From the NCBI GenBank assembly GCA_029213045.1, contig JARGPN010000004.1:1-64000 (forward strand): a DNA stretch of 64,000 nucleotides, given 5' to 3'. The notes under the pieces were generated by a model. It had not been told where the DNA came from, did not search any database, and saw only the letters and a list, made by a program, of their open reading frames with translations. The position numbers were made by a program, and so were the translations under genes. This DNA is from Alcanivoracaceae bacterium. Its GTDB lineage: Bacteria; Pseudomonadota; Gammaproteobacteria; Pseudomonadales; Alcanivoracaceae. Below, piece after piece: positions 18,776 through 28,830 of the stretch. Each line of letters opens with the position of its first letter. Within the stretch, counting starts at the first letter, position 1.

Positions 18776-19445
18776 GCTCAGTTGTGCGGCCTGGGTTTTA
18801 CATCGGCGTCCATACCGTAACAGTAGTTTGTTGGTCGATGTTTTAACGGAGTCACTAGGTCGTCTGTGCTTGGTCGCTCGTGGCGGAAGGCGTGATCCGC
18901 TGCTACAACCGTTTCGTCCTTTGCACATTCACATCAAAGGCAACGGCGATCTCAAAACGCTGGTTCGCAGTGAAGCCGCCGCGCCGGCCTTACCATTGGC
19001 GGGCGAAGCACTTTATTGCGGCTTGTATATAAATGAAGTGCTGATGCGCCTGCTGCATCGCGATGACCCGCAAGATTCCTTGTTACCCCTCTACGTGGAT
19101 ACCCTGACAAACTTAACGCCGGCTGAAGCGGCGAAAGATGTGCTGCTGCGCAACTTTGAGTTCCGTCTGCTTGATATACTCGGTTACGGTTTTTCGCTAG
19201 AACACGATCGACATGGCGCGCCGATTAACCCCAGCATGCAGTATCGTTTGCTCTCGGAGCAGGGCTTGGAGGTGCATCCGAAGGGCGAATTCAACGGCGC
19301 GCTATTGTTATCGTTAGCGCAAAGCGATTGGCAGCCAGATGTACGGCGGTTAGCCAGAGATTTAATGCGGCGCGCGTTGGCGCCATATTTAGGGGCTAAA
19401 CCTCTAGCAAGTCGTGAGTTGTTTCGCGGCGTGCGGCGAGAGTAA
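18762..19445 (+). CDS. recO: DNA repair protein RecO
   Basis: A 227-residue RecFOR-pathway mediator that helps load RecA on SSB-coated gaps. An N-terminal OB fold (about 1-80; AWVLHRRPYRNSSLLVDVLTE) is followed by a helical domain with ALYCGLYINEVLMRLL and a FEFRLLDILGYG motif. Length is near E. coli RecO (242). It overlaps era, and pdxJ follows after 56 bases, the conserved order. Confidence 0.96.
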   Translation: MATSELSCAAWVLHRRPYRNSSLLVDVLTESLGRLCLVARGGRRDPLLQPFRPLHIHIKGNGDLKTLVRSEAAAPALPLAGEALYCGLYINEVLMRLLHRDDPQDSLLPLYVDTLTNLTPAEAAKDVLLRNFEFRLLDILGYGFSLEHDRHGAPINPSMQYRLLSEQGLEVHPKGEFNGALLLSLAQSDWQPDVRRLARDLMRRALAPYLGAKPLASRELFRGVRRE

Positions 19446-19501
19446 CTGGCAGTATCGGCGTACGCGATAGAATGAAATAAACGAGTGTAAGAGAGAACGC
19501 A

Positions 19502-20236
19502 ATGAGTCGAGTGTTATTGGGTGTCAATATTGATCATATCGCCACGCTACGTCAGGCGCGCGGTACTCGTTATCCTGAGCCAGTGCAGGCCGCACTGATG
19601 GCGGAGCAAGCCGGTGCGGATGGCATCACGGTGCATTTGCGCGAGGATCGTCGGCACATTAATGATCGCGATGTAGAGCTGTTGATGGCTACGGCTCAGA
19701 CACGCATCAATCTCGAAATGGCTGCCACAGACGAAATGGTTGCTATCGCTTGCCGATTAAAGCCTGCGCATTGCTGTCTGGTTCCGGAGCGTCGTGAAGA
19801 GCTGACGACAGAAGGCGGTTTGGATGTGTTGGGCAATGAAGCGTTGATTGCGCAGGCCTGTGCAAAATTGAATGCTGCGGGTATTCAAGTGTCGCTGTTT
19901 ATCGATGCTGATGCGCGACAGATTGATGCTTCGAGAAAAGTAGGCGCAGCGGCGATTGAAATTCATACCGGCCATTATGCAGATGCAACCACCGATAGCG
20001 TGATGCAAAAAGAATTGGCGAAGGTGCAGCGCGCTGTTGAGCATGGTCGCGCCGCTGGCTTAATCGTTAACGCGGGTCATGGATTGCATTACCACAACAC
20101 CCAAGCCATCGCGGCCATCGCCGGTATTCACGAGCTCAATATTGGTCACGCTATTATTGCCCGTGCAGTGCTAACAGGGTTGGATGAATCAGTGCGTAGC
20201 ATGCGGCATTTAATTGATGTGGCGAGTCGCGGATGA
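19502..20236 (+). CDS. pdxJ: Pyridoxine 5'-phosphate synthase
   Basis: A 244-residue TIM-barrel enzyme that condenses 1-deoxyxylulose 5-phosphate with 3-amino-2-oxopropyl phosphate to pyridoxine 5'-phosphate. The start is [17 protein letters not shown], followed by [14 protein letters not shown] with the catalytic histidine region, and AGHGLHYHN near the C-terminus. Length is typical. It overlaps acpS by four bases (ATGA). Confidence 0.98.
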   Translation: MSRVLLGVNIDHIATLRQARGTRYPEPVQAALMAEQAGADGITVHLREDRRHINDRDVELLMATAQTRINLEMAATDEMVAIACRLKPAHCCLVPERREELTTEGGLDVLGNEALIAQACAKLNAAGIQVSLFIDADARQIDASRKVGAAAIEIHTGHYADATTDSVMQKELAKVQRAVEHGRAAGLIVNAGHGLHYHNTQAIAAIAGIHELNIGHAIIARAVLTGLDESVRSMRHLIDVASRG

Positions 20237-20613
20237 TTCTGGGCATCGGCACGGACATTATCGAAGTAGAGCGCTTTGACGAATTGTTGGCGCGACGCGG
20301 TGTGGCCTTGGCTGAGCGCCTATTGAGTGACTCTGAGATGGTCGGTTTTGCTGCGCATCAAACGCCAGCGCGTTATTTAGCCAAGCGATTTGCGGCGAAA
20401 GAGGCGGCGTTGAAGGCGCTCGGAACAGGGTTACGTAACGGCATGCGTTGGAAAGATATCAGTGTCGAACACGATGAACTAGGCAAGCCGCTATTGGCAT
20501 TTTTTGGCGCTGCAAAAGCACATGTTGATGCCTTGGGCGTTAACGCCAGTCATATTACTATTTCTGACGAACGCCACTATGTTGTGGCGTTCGTAATTAT
20601 TGAAAGATCATAA
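20233..20613 (+). CDS. acpS: Holo-acyl-carrier-protein synthase
   Basis: A 126-residue phosphopantetheinyl transferase that moves 4'-phosphopantetheine from CoA to apo-ACP. Motifs are [12 protein letters not shown] (Mg2+-binding Asp8) and [20 protein letters not shown]. The length matches E. coli AcpS (126). Its last 37 bases overlap, tail to tail, the 3' end of the barA-like gene on the other strand. Confidence 0.98.
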   Translation: MILGIGTDIIEVERFDELLARRGVALAERLLSDSEMVGFAAHQTPARYLAKRFAAKEAALKALGTGLRNGMRWKDISVEHDELGKPLLAFFGAAKAHVDALGVNASHITISDERHYVVAFVIIERS

Positions 20614-23306
20614 TCTTTTAGCGACTTCATCTCGATGACCAACTGGTTTGCTCCGAGTCGAACGTCGCGTGGCACTGCCCCTTTTTTGAGTATAAGTTCC
20701 AGCTCGCGCGCTGCCTGCTCGACACGTGGTGTGCCGCAATAACGGGTAGCGCCATGCAAGCGATGAACGCGCTCCAACAATCGCTGGAAGCGCGAATCGG
20801 CGACTTGCTCAATGATATAGCCAATATCGTCGTCCAACTGTTCTAGCAGCATACGGTGCATATCGCGCACCAGATCCGCTTTTTGCGCGCATCGTCGCAG
20901 CGCTAGCTGATGATCAAATATGGGTAATTCTTTCTCTTCTTCAGGCGCTCGCTCAGGGGTCACTTCTTGTGGAGGAGGGATGCTGTTTTCGTGTCCGAGC
21001 GCCCATTTCTCAATGACATGGCGTAGGTGATTTTCGTCCACCGGTTTGGTCAGGTAGTCATCCATGCCCGCGCTTAACAAATGTTGTTTCTCGCTCGACA
21101 GCGCGTGAGCTGTTAACGCAATAATCGGCGTGCGTCGCGCTTCCCCTTCCATTTCGCGCAATCGCTTCGTGGTTTCTAGCCCGTCCATGCCGGGCATTTG
21201 TATGTCCATAAAAATCACGTCGAAGCGCTGCCGTGAAAACGCCTCAACGGCGAGCTCACCGGATGCACAGGTGGTTACTTTGGCGCCGAGTTCTTCTAGG
21301 AAGACTTGCGCTAAGCGGAGATTGCCCTCGTGATCGTCGACCACCATGACACGCATTGGCGCTTCGCGAAAAATTTTGTTTTCTGGTTGCGCCTTAGGTG
21401 ATTCAACGTTGCCACTTAGCTCTAACAGTGCGTCGTACAAACGAAGCCGTGTGGCGGGTTTTCCAAGCACGCGACAGCGCTGATGTAGGCTCTGTAATTT
21501 CTGCGCTAGGCGTTCAGGGTTATTGGTCAGTAAGACCAATTTTTGTGCTGTGTTGTCGCATAGCTCTTTAATGTGTTCGATGAACTTATCATCCTGCGCA
21601 CCATCTGCTGGAAGGCCGATAACGAGTAATTGTCCTTCGCCTTCTTCGTGCGTGCCGTGAACGTCCAGCGAACTCAGCTGCTGACACTCGGTGACCTTCA
21701 TGTCCCAGCTGCGCAGCATGTGATAGAGGCCCAAACGCGCGTGCTCGTCCGATTCGACTAACGTGATGGTGCTGCCGCGGAACGCTCTGTAGGTGTCGCT
21801 TATAGAGCTGTGATCATCCACTTCTGCTTTGAGGGTAAACCAAAACGTCGAGCCTTCATTCCACTCGCTTTCTACACCAATTTCGCCGCCCATTTCTTCA
21901 ACAAGCCGTTTAGAAATCGCGAGCCCTAGTCCGGTGCCGCCAACTCGTCGTGTTGCGCTCTGATCCACTTGGGTGAAGGCGTTGAACAAGTCCTTTTGCA
22001 TATCGTCTGTAAGCCCGCTGCCGGTATCCGTTACAGCCACTTTAATGACGGCGATATCTTCCTTTTTCTCTTCGAGCATCACGCGCACGACCACCGAGCC
22101 TTTGTCGGTAAATTTCAGCGCGTTATTGACGAGGTTGGTGAGGACTTGGCGCACGCGTAACGGGTCGCCAATCATTTGTTGCGGTACATCGGTGTAAATA
22201 ATCGCGGCTTGCTCAAGATGCTTTTCGTGAGCGAGTGGCGCCAGCATAGTTTGTACGTCCTCAATAATATCGTTGAGGCTCATTGGCACCTGATCCAGGC
22301 TCAGCTTGCCTGCTTCAATTTTTGAGAAATCCAAGATGTCGTTGATGATCGCCAGCAATGACTCGGACGACTTGCGAATGGTGCTGAGATAATCCCGTTG
22401 GCGCGCGGTTAAGTCAGAGCGCAATAGCAAACGGGTAAAGCCAATAATGCCGTTAAGAGGGGTGCGAATTTCGTGACTCATATTGGCCAAGAATTCGGAT
22501 TTTACTTGGCTGGCTTTAAGTGCTTCTTTGCGAGCCATGTCCAATTCGATGTTTTGAATTTCAATGGTCTCTAGTGTTTCACGTAAATCTTCGGTGGCTT
22601 GATCGACGTTTTGTTGTAGCTCGGCTTGCGCATCTTGTAAGGCAGTAGCCATCTCGTTGATCGCGTCGCGCAGCGCGGCAAGTTCTCCGGGGGCGTCGAC
22701 GGTAATGCGGGTATCGAGTCGCCCCTCCCTAATGCGAGCGATGCCCGCCATCAAGGTATCCAGTGGCGCCGTGACGCTTTGACTGAAACGCATGGCCAGC
22801 AACATGGCAGCAATCAGAATAAACAGGATGCCGACGAACAGCAGCAGCGCTGTTTTCATGATTTGCAATTGCTGTGCGCTTGTAGAGAACTCAACTTCAA
22901 GTTGCGCTTGATCATTGACCTTTTGCGTCCACCGCCAACTGCTTCCTGTGAATTCGGCGGGAACATCTGTTCGGGTTAGGTCTTCTAGCACCGGCCGCAT
23001 ACGTGGGCCGACGTGGCTGGACCAGCCATTTGTGGTGTTGTGCAGCGTGGCGGCGCGTACGTCGGCTTCCTCTAGCAGTGCTCGGAGGATGTGTTGCGCT
23101 GCGTCGCTGGTTTCGCTGTCATCTTCTGGGAGCGCGGCGGCGATACGACTGGTGTAGGAGTCCAGCGCCAATTGGTGCAGGTTGTGCGCATATTGGTGAA
23201 TGTCGCCGATACGGCTGACCAACATATAGGCACCGAGTATCGCCACGGCCACCATTGCTGGTACCGCCGCCATCACCATCATCCTTGCTCGCAAGCTTTG
23301 CCGCAT
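20577..23306 (-). CDS. barA: Hybrid sensor histidine kinase BarA/GacS
   Basis: A 909-residue tripartite kinase. Two transmembrane helices (about 10-31 and 151-172) flank a periplasmic sensor, followed by a HAMP domain (about 172-225). HisKA has His278 in [16 protein letters not shown]; the ATPase domain runs about 380-495. A degenerate receiver-like segment (about 513-630) precedes the true receiver (652-770) with Asp701 in [12 protein letters not shown]. The C-terminal HPt domain has His851 in [11 protein letters not shown]. BarA/GacS phosphorylates UvrY/GacA and drives csrA-regulating small RNAs; neither partner is in the window. Pseudomonas also has gacS close to cysM. Confidence 0.95.
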   Translation of the reverse strand: MRQSLRARMMVMAAVPAMVAVAILGAYMLVSRIGDIHQYAHNLHQLALDSYTSRIAAALPEDDSETSDAAQHILRALLEEADVRAATLHNTTNGWSSHVGPRMRPVLEDLTRTDVPAEFTGSSWRWTQKVNDQAQLEVEFSTSAQQLQIMKTALLLFVGILFILIAAMLLAMRFSQSVTAPLDTLMAGIARIREGRLDTRITVDAPGELAALRDAINEMATALQDAQAELQQNVDQATEDLRETLETIEIQNIELDMARKEALKASQVKSEFLANMSHEIRTPLNGIIGFTRLLLRSDLTARQRDYLSTIRKSSESLLAIINDILDFSKIEAGKLSLDQVPMSLNDIIEDVQTMLAPLAHEKHLEQAAIIYTDVPQQMIGDPLRVRQVLTNLVNNALKFTDKGSVVVRVMLEEKKEDIAVIKVAVTDTGSGLTDDMQKDLFNAFTQVDQSATRRVGGTGLGLAISKRLVEEMGGEIGVESEWNEGSTFWFTLKAEVDDHSSISDTYRAFRGSTITLVESDEHARLGLYHMLRSWDMKVTECQQLSSLDVHGTHEEGEGQLLVIGLPADGAQDDKFIEHIKELCDNTAQKLVLLTNNPERLAQKLQSLHQRCRVLGKPATRLRLYDALLELSGNVESPKAQPENKIFREAPMRVMVVDDHEGNLRLAQVFLEELGAKVTTCASGELAVEAFSRQRFDVIFMDIQMPGMDGLETTKRLREMEGEARRTPIIALTAHALSSEKQHLLSAGMDDYLTKPVDENHLRHVIEKWALGHENSIPPPQEVTPERAPEEEKELPIFDHQLALRRCAQKADLVRDMHRMLLEQLDDDIGYIIEQVADSRFQRLLERVHRLHGATRYCGTPRVEQAARELELILKKGAVPRDVRLGANQLVIEMKSLKDYDLSIITNATT

Positions 23307-23465
23307 GCGCTCTCCCGCGGGTTGTCATGTAAAGTAGCTACTTTTAGCCACGCTCAATCACTGTGGGTGTAATTATGCCGCAGTAACGTGTTCTGGTCAG
23401 TCTGCCAAGCCGCTTGGCTCGCAGGGGGCTTATTCAATCGTTGCCTTGGAGTACAATGCCCGCCC

Positions 23466-24356
23466 ATGAGCTATCAAACTATTGAAAATACTGTTGGTAA
23501 TACGCCGCTGGTGCAACTTAAACACTTGCCCGGCGACACTTCTAATACCTTATTGGTCAAGCTTGAGGGCAATAACCCCGCTGGATCGGTCAAGGATCGC
23601 CCCGCGCTGAACATGATCGTTAAGGCTGAGCGCCGAGGTGATATTAAGCCTGGCGATGTGCTTGTCGAAGCCACGAGTGGCAATACAGGCATCGCCTTAG
23701 CGATGGCCGCCGCGATGCGTGGTTATCGCATCAAGCTCATTATGCCTGCGAATCAAAGCCAAGAGCGCAAAGATGCAATGCGCGCTTACGGCGCGGAGCT
23801 GATTGAAGTGAGCAAGGAGCAGGGCATGGAGGGCGCTCGCGATTTGGCCATGGCAATGCAAGCACGTGGTGAGGGGCGAGTGCTTGATCAGTTCGCTAAT
23901 CCGGATAATCCGCTCGCGCATTACGAGTCTACTGGTCCTGAAATTTGGCGCGATACCGACGGGCGCATTACCCATTTTGTCAGCTCCATGGGAACCACAG
24001 GCACCATTATGGGGGTGTCGAAGTTTTTGAAAGAGAAGAATCCAGCGGTACAAATTGTTGGCCTTCAGCCGACAGAAGGTTCGCAGATTCCCGGTATTCG
24101 TCGTTGGCCGGAAGCTTACTTGCCGAAAATTTTTGACGCCTCGCGGGTTGATCAAGTGATCGACATGGATCAAAAAACCGCGGAAGAAACCATGCGCCGT
24201 TTAGCGCGTGAAGAAGGCATTAGCTGTGGCGTTTCATCCGGCGGTGCAGTGGCTGGTGCGCTGCGTTTATCTGCGCAACTCGAGAATGCGGTTATCGTTG
24301 CGATTATTTGTGATCGTGGTGATCGCTATCTGTCCACGGGAGTGTTTAACGCATGA
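23466..24356 (+). CDS. cysM: Cysteine synthase B (O-acetylserine sulfhydrylase)
   Basis: A 296-residue PLP enzyme that makes cysteine from O-acetylserine and sulfide or thiosulfate. The PLP lysine is Lys43 in NNPAGSVKDRPAL, and the phosphate loop is EATSGNTGIALA. CysM-type features are IKLIMPANQSQERKDAMRAYGAEL and the C-terminal GDRYLSTGVF. I chose the ATG at 23466, which gives the standard N-terminus (MSYQTIENTVGNTPLVQL); the frame stays open 78 bases further upstream. The stop overlaps the next gene's start (ATGA). Confidence 0.96.
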   Translation: MSYQTIENTVGNTPLVQLKHLPGDTSNTLLVKLEGNNPAGSVKDRPALNMIVKAERRGDIKPGDVLVEATSGNTGIALAMAAAMRGYRIKLIMPANQSQERKDAMRAYGAELIEVSKEQGMEGARDLAMAMQARGEGRVLDQFANPDNPLAHYESTGPEIWRDTDGRITHFVSSMGTTGTIMGVSKFLKEKNPAVQIVGLQPTEGSQIPGIRRWPEAYLPKIFDASRVDQVIDMDQKTAEETMRRLAREEGISCGVSSGGAVAGALRLSAQLENAVIVAIICDRGDRYLSTGVFNA

Positions 24357-25141
24357 ACAATGTGCTGGTGTTTGATATTGAAACCATTCCTGATTTGGAG
24401 GGTGGTCGTCGTATTTACGAGCTTGACGGGCTGGATGATAAGGATACGGCGAGCGCGTTGTTTAACATTCGTCGTCAGGAAACCGGTTCTGAGTTTTTGC
24501 GGTTGCACTTGCAGCGCATTGTGGCGATTTCAGTTGTATTGCGTTCACCGCAAGGTATCAAGGTGTGGACGCTTGGCGAAGAGAGCAGCACAGAGAAAGA
24601 ATTAATCGAGCGCTTCTTCGACGGAATAGACCGTTTTACTCCGCAGATCGTCAGCTGGAACGGATCGGGATTTGACCTTCCCGTTTTGCACTACCGTTCG
24701 CTTCTGCACGGCGTAAGCGCTGCCCGGTATTGGGAAACGGGCGACCATGATACGAGCTTCCGGTATAACAATTACCTAAGCCGTTATCACATGCGTCATT
24801 TGGATTTGATGGATCTTATTGCCCTCTATAACAACCGTGCGTTCGCGCCGCTTGATCAAGTGGCGACGTTGCTCGGTTTTCCCGGGAAAATGGGCATGAG
24901 CGGCGGCAAAGTATTCGATGAGTTCCAAGCCGGAAATTTAAAAGGCATCCGCGATTATTGTGAAACTGATGTGTTGAATACTTGGTTGGTGTATCTGCGT
25001 TTCCAATTAATGCGCGGTCAACTCGACGCAACCGGTTACGACGCGGAAATCAAACTAGTACGCGATTACCTTGCGGCAGAAGTACAAACTGCAGCGGACA
25101 ATAAGCCACATTTCAGCGCGTTTCTTGAGGCGTGGCAGTAG
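24353..25141 (+). CDS. Predicted 3'-5' exonuclease, PolB-like (DNA_pol_B_exo2)
   Basis: A 262-residue DEDD-type exonuclease domain protein of the PolB-like exo2 family. Acidic metal-binding motifs are VFDIETIPD (Exo I), SWNGSGFDLPVLHYR (Exo II) and IRDYCETDVLNTWLVYLR (Exo III). There is no polymerase domain. Family members are standalone and their physiological substrate is not established. It overlaps cysM and precedes rlmD by 14 bases, suggesting cotranscription. Confidence 0.9.
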   Translation: MNNVLVFDIETIPDLEGGRRIYELDGLDDKDTASALFNIRRQETGSEFLRLHLQRIVAISVVLRSPQGIKVWTLGEESSTEKELIERFFDGIDRFTPQIVSWNGSGFDLPVLHYRSLLHGVSAARYWETGDHDTSFRYNNYLSRYHMRHLDLMDLIALYNNRAFAPLDQVATLLGFPGKMGMSGGKVFDEFQAGNLKGIRDYCETDVLNTWLVYLRFQLMRGQLDATGYDAEIKLVRDYLAAEVQTAADNKPHFSAFLEAWQ

Positions 25142-25155
25142 GGTTGTAATAACGC

Positions 25156-26496
25156 ATGGGTAAGCGATCTAGGAAGAACCGGAAACCGCCAGAAGGCGTG
25201 TTTGACGCCGTCATTGAAAGTTTGAGCCATGATGGGCGAGGCATTGCTCGTCTTAATGGCAAAACCACCTTTATTGAAAACGCTTTGCCAGGTGAGCAGG
25301 TGCGTTTTCGCTATGCGTTTCAGCGTCGCAGATTCGATGAAGGTCGGGCTGAAGAAATTCTGAATCCCGCTGAATTTCGTGTGCCGGCGCCGTGCAAGCA
25401 TGCCGATGTGTGCGGCGGGTGCAGTCTGCAGCATCTGCATCCGGATGAGCAAATTCGCCGCAAGCAGCAAACATTGGCGGAACAATTAAAGCATTTTGGC
25501 GGTCTGGTTCCTGAACGCTGGCTCGATCCGCTTACCGCGTCGGTAACTGGTTACAGAGGTAAAGCACGCGTCGGCGTTAAGTATGTGATTAAACACGGCC
25601 GTTCATTTGTTGGTTTCCGTGAAAAACGCAACAACTTGCTCGTCGACATTGACCGTTGTGAGGTGTTGTTGCCGGCTTTTGGTGAATCGCTCAGTGACCT
25701 GAGTGCGTTGATCGATTCGCTGTCCGCTCAGCGGTGTATCCCGCAGGTAGAGATGATCGCTGGGGATGAAGAAAAAGCGGCGGTGTTTCGTCATTTAGAG
25801 CCGTTAGCAGAGCAGGATTTGGCCGCGATATTATCGTTTTGCCAAGCGCGTGATTGGCATCTCTATTTGCAACCCGGCAACGACGAGACTGTGCACCGAG
25901 TGTGGCCGCAAGGTGGTGAAGAGAGGCTTCATTATAGTCACCGCGACGATAATGTGCGTCTTGCGTTCCATCCTAGCGATTTCATTCAGGTGAACAGTGA
26001 AATCAACCATCGTATGGTGCCGCTGGCACTGAACTTGCTCGATGTTTCCACTGAACACCGAGTGTTAGATTTATTCTGCGGGCTGGGCAATTTTACGTTG
26101 CCGCTAGCGCGCCGCGCAGGGCATGTCGTCGGCGTTGAGGGCAGTACTAAGATGGTCGATCGTGGCTATGAAAATGCTCGCTTAAACGGCATTGAAAATG
26201 TTGAATTTCATGCGTGGGATTTAACGCAGTCGACCCAAGGTCAAAGCTGGGCGAAGCAAAAATTTGATCGCGTATTGATTGATCCGCCGCGTACCGGTGC
26301 GATTGAAGTGATTGAGCACGTGGCGAAACTTGCTGCGCAAAAAATTGTTTATGTTTCGTGTAATCCGGCGACGCTCGCTAGAGATGCGGGCGCATTGGCG
26401 CAACACGGATATCGATTATCTGCGGCGGGAGTGATGGATATGTTTCCTCATACCACGCATGTTGAATCTATAGCGTTGTTTGAACGCAAAAAATAG
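25156..26496 (+). CDS. rlmD: 23S rRNA (uracil-1939-C5)-methyltransferase RlmD
   Basis: A 446-residue SAM-dependent methyltransferase. A TRAM domain (about 12-70) precedes four Fe-S cysteines: Cys80, Cys86 and Cys89 in CKHADVCGGCSLQHL, and Cys168 in DIDRCEVL. The SAM site is VLDLFCGLGNFTLPLARRAGHVVGVE. The nucleophile cysteine lies in YVSCNPATLARD. Length is near E. coli RlmD (433). It is followed after 18 bases by relA, the Pseudomonas and E. coli order. Confidence 0.97.
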   Translation: MGKRSRKNRKPPEGVFDAVIESLSHDGRGIARLNGKTTFIENALPGEQVRFRYAFQRRRFDEGRAEEILNPAEFRVPAPCKHADVCGGCSLQHLHPDEQIRRKQQTLAEQLKHFGGLVPERWLDPLTASVTGYRGKARVGVKYVIKHGRSFVGFREKRNNLLVDIDRCEVLLPAFGESLSDLSALIDSLSAQRCIPQVEMIAGDEEKAAVFRHLEPLAEQDLAAILSFCQARDWHLYLQPGNDETVHRVWPQGGEERLHYSHRDDNVRLAFHPSDFIQVNSEINHRMVPLALNLLDVSTEHRVLDLFCGLGNFTLPLARRAGHVVGVEGSTKMVDRGYENARLNGIENVEFHAWDLTQSTQGQSWAKQKFDRVLIDPPRTGAIEVIEHVAKLAAQKIVYVSCNPATLARDAGALAQHGYRLSAAGVMDMFPHTTHVESIALFERKK

Positions 26497-26514
26497 AAAA
26501 AGGATTTATTGGTC

Positions 26515-28767
26515 ATGGTAACCGTTCGACGCCAAATCGCCCCGGAACAAGAAAGCGCAGAGGAACTGCGCAGCTGGGTGCTGCGAGTCTCCGAGACATG
26601 TCATTTAGACAATGCAGATTTACTCCAAGCGGCCTGCGAGCGCGCGCTGGGATGTCAGCAGGCGGGAGAACAAGCCGGTCGGGTTTGGCCATATGGGATT
26701 GGGTGCTATCGCATTGGCCGTGAAATGGCCGAGATTCTTATTGATTTACGCGCCGACGGTGATGCCTTGCCTGCGGCTGTGCTATATCGCTCCGTCCGTG
26801 AAGGACATTTGTCCCTTGTCGAAGTAGAAAAAGAATTTGGCGCAGAAACCGCTCAATTAATTGAGGGCGTGTTGCGCATGGCGGCCATCGGCGGCGTGCT
26901 CAACCCGACCCGTAAAGCGGTGCTTGGCCAGCAAGAAGGGCAGCTCGATAACGTCCGTAAAATGCTAGTGGCGATGATCGATGATGTCAGCGTTGCGTTG
27001 GTTAAGCTGGCGGAACGGACGGTCATTATCCGTGCCCTTAAAGACGACGATGAAGAGCGTCGCTCGAAAGTTGCACGTGAAGTGTTTGATATTTATGCGC
27101 CGCTTGCTCACCGTCTCGGTGTTGGTCAATTAAAGTGGGAGCTGGAAGATTTATCGTTCCGCTATTTGCAGCCTGGCGCGTATAAGAAAATAGCCAAGCT
27201 ACTTGATGAAAAGCGCTTGGATCGCGAGCACTATATCGAAGATGTAATTAGCGAAGTCAAAAACCAGTTGATCAAATACGGGATCAACGGAGCAGAAGTC
27301 ACAGGTCGCGCTAAACATATCTACAGTATTTGGCGGAAGATGCAGAAAAAGCATCTCGATTTTTACGAAGTTTACGACGTGCGCGCCGTGCGTGTGTTAG
27401 TGCCGGATGTGCGTGACTGTTATGCCGCACTCGGCGTTGTGCATTCCCTTTGGCAGCACGTGCCGAAGGAGTTTGACGACTATATTGCGACGCCTAAAGA
27501 GAATGGTTACCGCAGTTTGCACACAGCGGTAGTTGGGCCTGAGCGCAAAATGTTAGAGATACAAATCCGCACCTTCGATATGCATGAAGAGGCTGAGCTG
27601 GGTGTGTGTGCGCACTGGCGCTACAAAGAAGGCGCTAAGCGTTCCAAGAAAGAAAAGGGTGCAGAGTACGAACAGAAAATTGCGTGGTTGCGTCAGGTGC
27701 TAGAATGGCACGACGAACTGGGCGATGCGGGCATCACCAATATGGTGGATGAGTTGCGCAAAGACACGCGCGGCGAACGAATTTATGTTTATACGCCCGA
27801 GGGCCATGTCGTCGAGATGGAAGCTGGCAGCACGCCAGTGGATTTTGCCTATCAAGTTCATACTGAAGTTGGTCATCGCTGTCGCGGCGCCAAAGTTAAT
27901 GGCCATATCGTGCCGCTGCATTACACCCTGCACACCGGCGAGCAGGTGGAGATTCTGACTGCGAAAGAAGGCGGTCCTAGTCGTGATTGGCTGACGCCGT
28001 CACTCGGCTATTTGAAATCGTCATCCGCCCGCGCGCGCATTCAGCAATGGTTTAAGCGGCAGGATCGGGATCAACACATTATTCAGGGTAAGCAAATTCT
28101 GGATAAGGAACTGTCTAGGTTGGCGGTGGATAAAGTCGATCTAGATAAATTAGCGCCGCAGTTAAATTTAAAAACAGGTGAAGACGTTCTTGTGGCGTTG
28201 GGCGCGGGAGATTTACGCACTGCGCAAGTGGTGAATGAAGCGCAAGAACTTTTTGGTATTGAAGAGCCGCAGCAGCAACTGGACTTTGTGCCGCGCAAGC
28301 CTAGCAAAACGGACGGCGCGGACATCACCATTCAAGGCGTCGGCAACTTGATGACGCATATCGCGGCCTGCTGTCAGCCGATTCCGGGTGACACCATTAT
28401 GGGTTACATCACCCATGGGCGCGGCGTCACGGTGCATCGTGCAAATTGCCCGAACCTCCTTTCGATGCAAGCGGAAGATGCAGAGCGCGTGATCGAGGTG
28501 AGTTGGGGGCAGTCGGATAAAATTTTCTATCCTGTTGATGTCTTTCTCCGTGCGTGGGATAGGCAGGGGTTATTGAGAGATATTCTCTCCGTGCTAGCCA
28601 ATGAGCGGGTCAACGTCACCGCCGCGCATACAGAGAGCTTTCCGGACGACAATACGGCGACCATGTTGCTCACCATGGAAATTTCAACCTTAGGAAATCT
28701 CGGCAAAGTGCTCGCCAAAATAGATCAGCTGCCGGGTGTCTTGGAAGTCAGACGTTATAAAAAGTAA
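26515..28767 (+). CDS. relA: (p)ppGpp synthetase I, RelA
   Basis: A 750-residue stringent-response enzyme that makes (p)ppGpp from GTP/GDP and ATP on ribosomes with uncharged tRNA. The N-terminal hydrolase-like domain lacks an HD pair (the region reads DALPAAVLYRSVREG), as expected for a synthetase-only RelA. The synthetase domain includes RAKHIYSIWRKMQKK and KENGYRSLHTAVVGP. A TGS domain (about 400-465), the zinc-finger-like segment AACCQPIPGD and a C-terminal ACT domain follow. I chose ATG 26515, giving the usual MVTVRRQ start with AAGGA upstream. Confidence 0.97.
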   Translation: MVTVRRQIAPEQESAEELRSWVLRVSETCHLDNADLLQAACERALGCQQAGEQAGRVWPYGIGCYRIGREMAEILIDLRADGDALPAAVLYRSVREGHLSLVEVEKEFGAETAQLIEGVLRMAAIGGVLNPTRKAVLGQQEGQLDNVRKMLVAMIDDVSVALVKLAERTVIIRALKDDDEERRSKVAREVFDIYAPLAHRLGVGQLKWELEDLSFRYLQPGAYKKIAKLLDEKRLDREHYIEDVISEVKNQLIKYGINGAEVTGRAKHIYSIWRKMQKKHLDFYEVYDVRAVRVLVPDVRDCYAALGVVHSLWQHVPKEFDDYIATPKENGYRSLHTAVVGPERKMLEIQIRTFDMHEEAELGVCAHWRYKEGAKRSKKEKGAEYEQKIAWLRQVLEWHDELGDAGITNMVDELRKDTRGERIYVYTPEGHVVEMEAGSTPVDFAYQVHTEVGHRCRGAKVNGHIVPLHYTLHTGEQVEILTAKEGGPSRDWLTPSLGYLKSSSARARIQQWFKRQDRDQHIIQGKQILDKELSRLAVDKVDLDKLAPQLNLKTGEDVLVALGAGDLRTAQVVNEAQELFGIEEPQQQLDFVPRKPSKTDGADITIQGVGNLMTHIAACCQPIPGDTIMGYITHGRGVTVHRANCPNLLSMQAEDAERVIEVSWGQSDKIFYPVDVFLRAWDRQGLLRDILSVLANERVNVTAAHTESFPDDNTATMLLTMEISTLGNLGKVLAKIDQLPGVLEVRRYKK

Positions 28768-28830
28768 TGTCGTTCCTTCAAACATTTTTCCATCGTGGTG
28801 ATAGCGACGACGAGTTATGACGGAGAAGGT

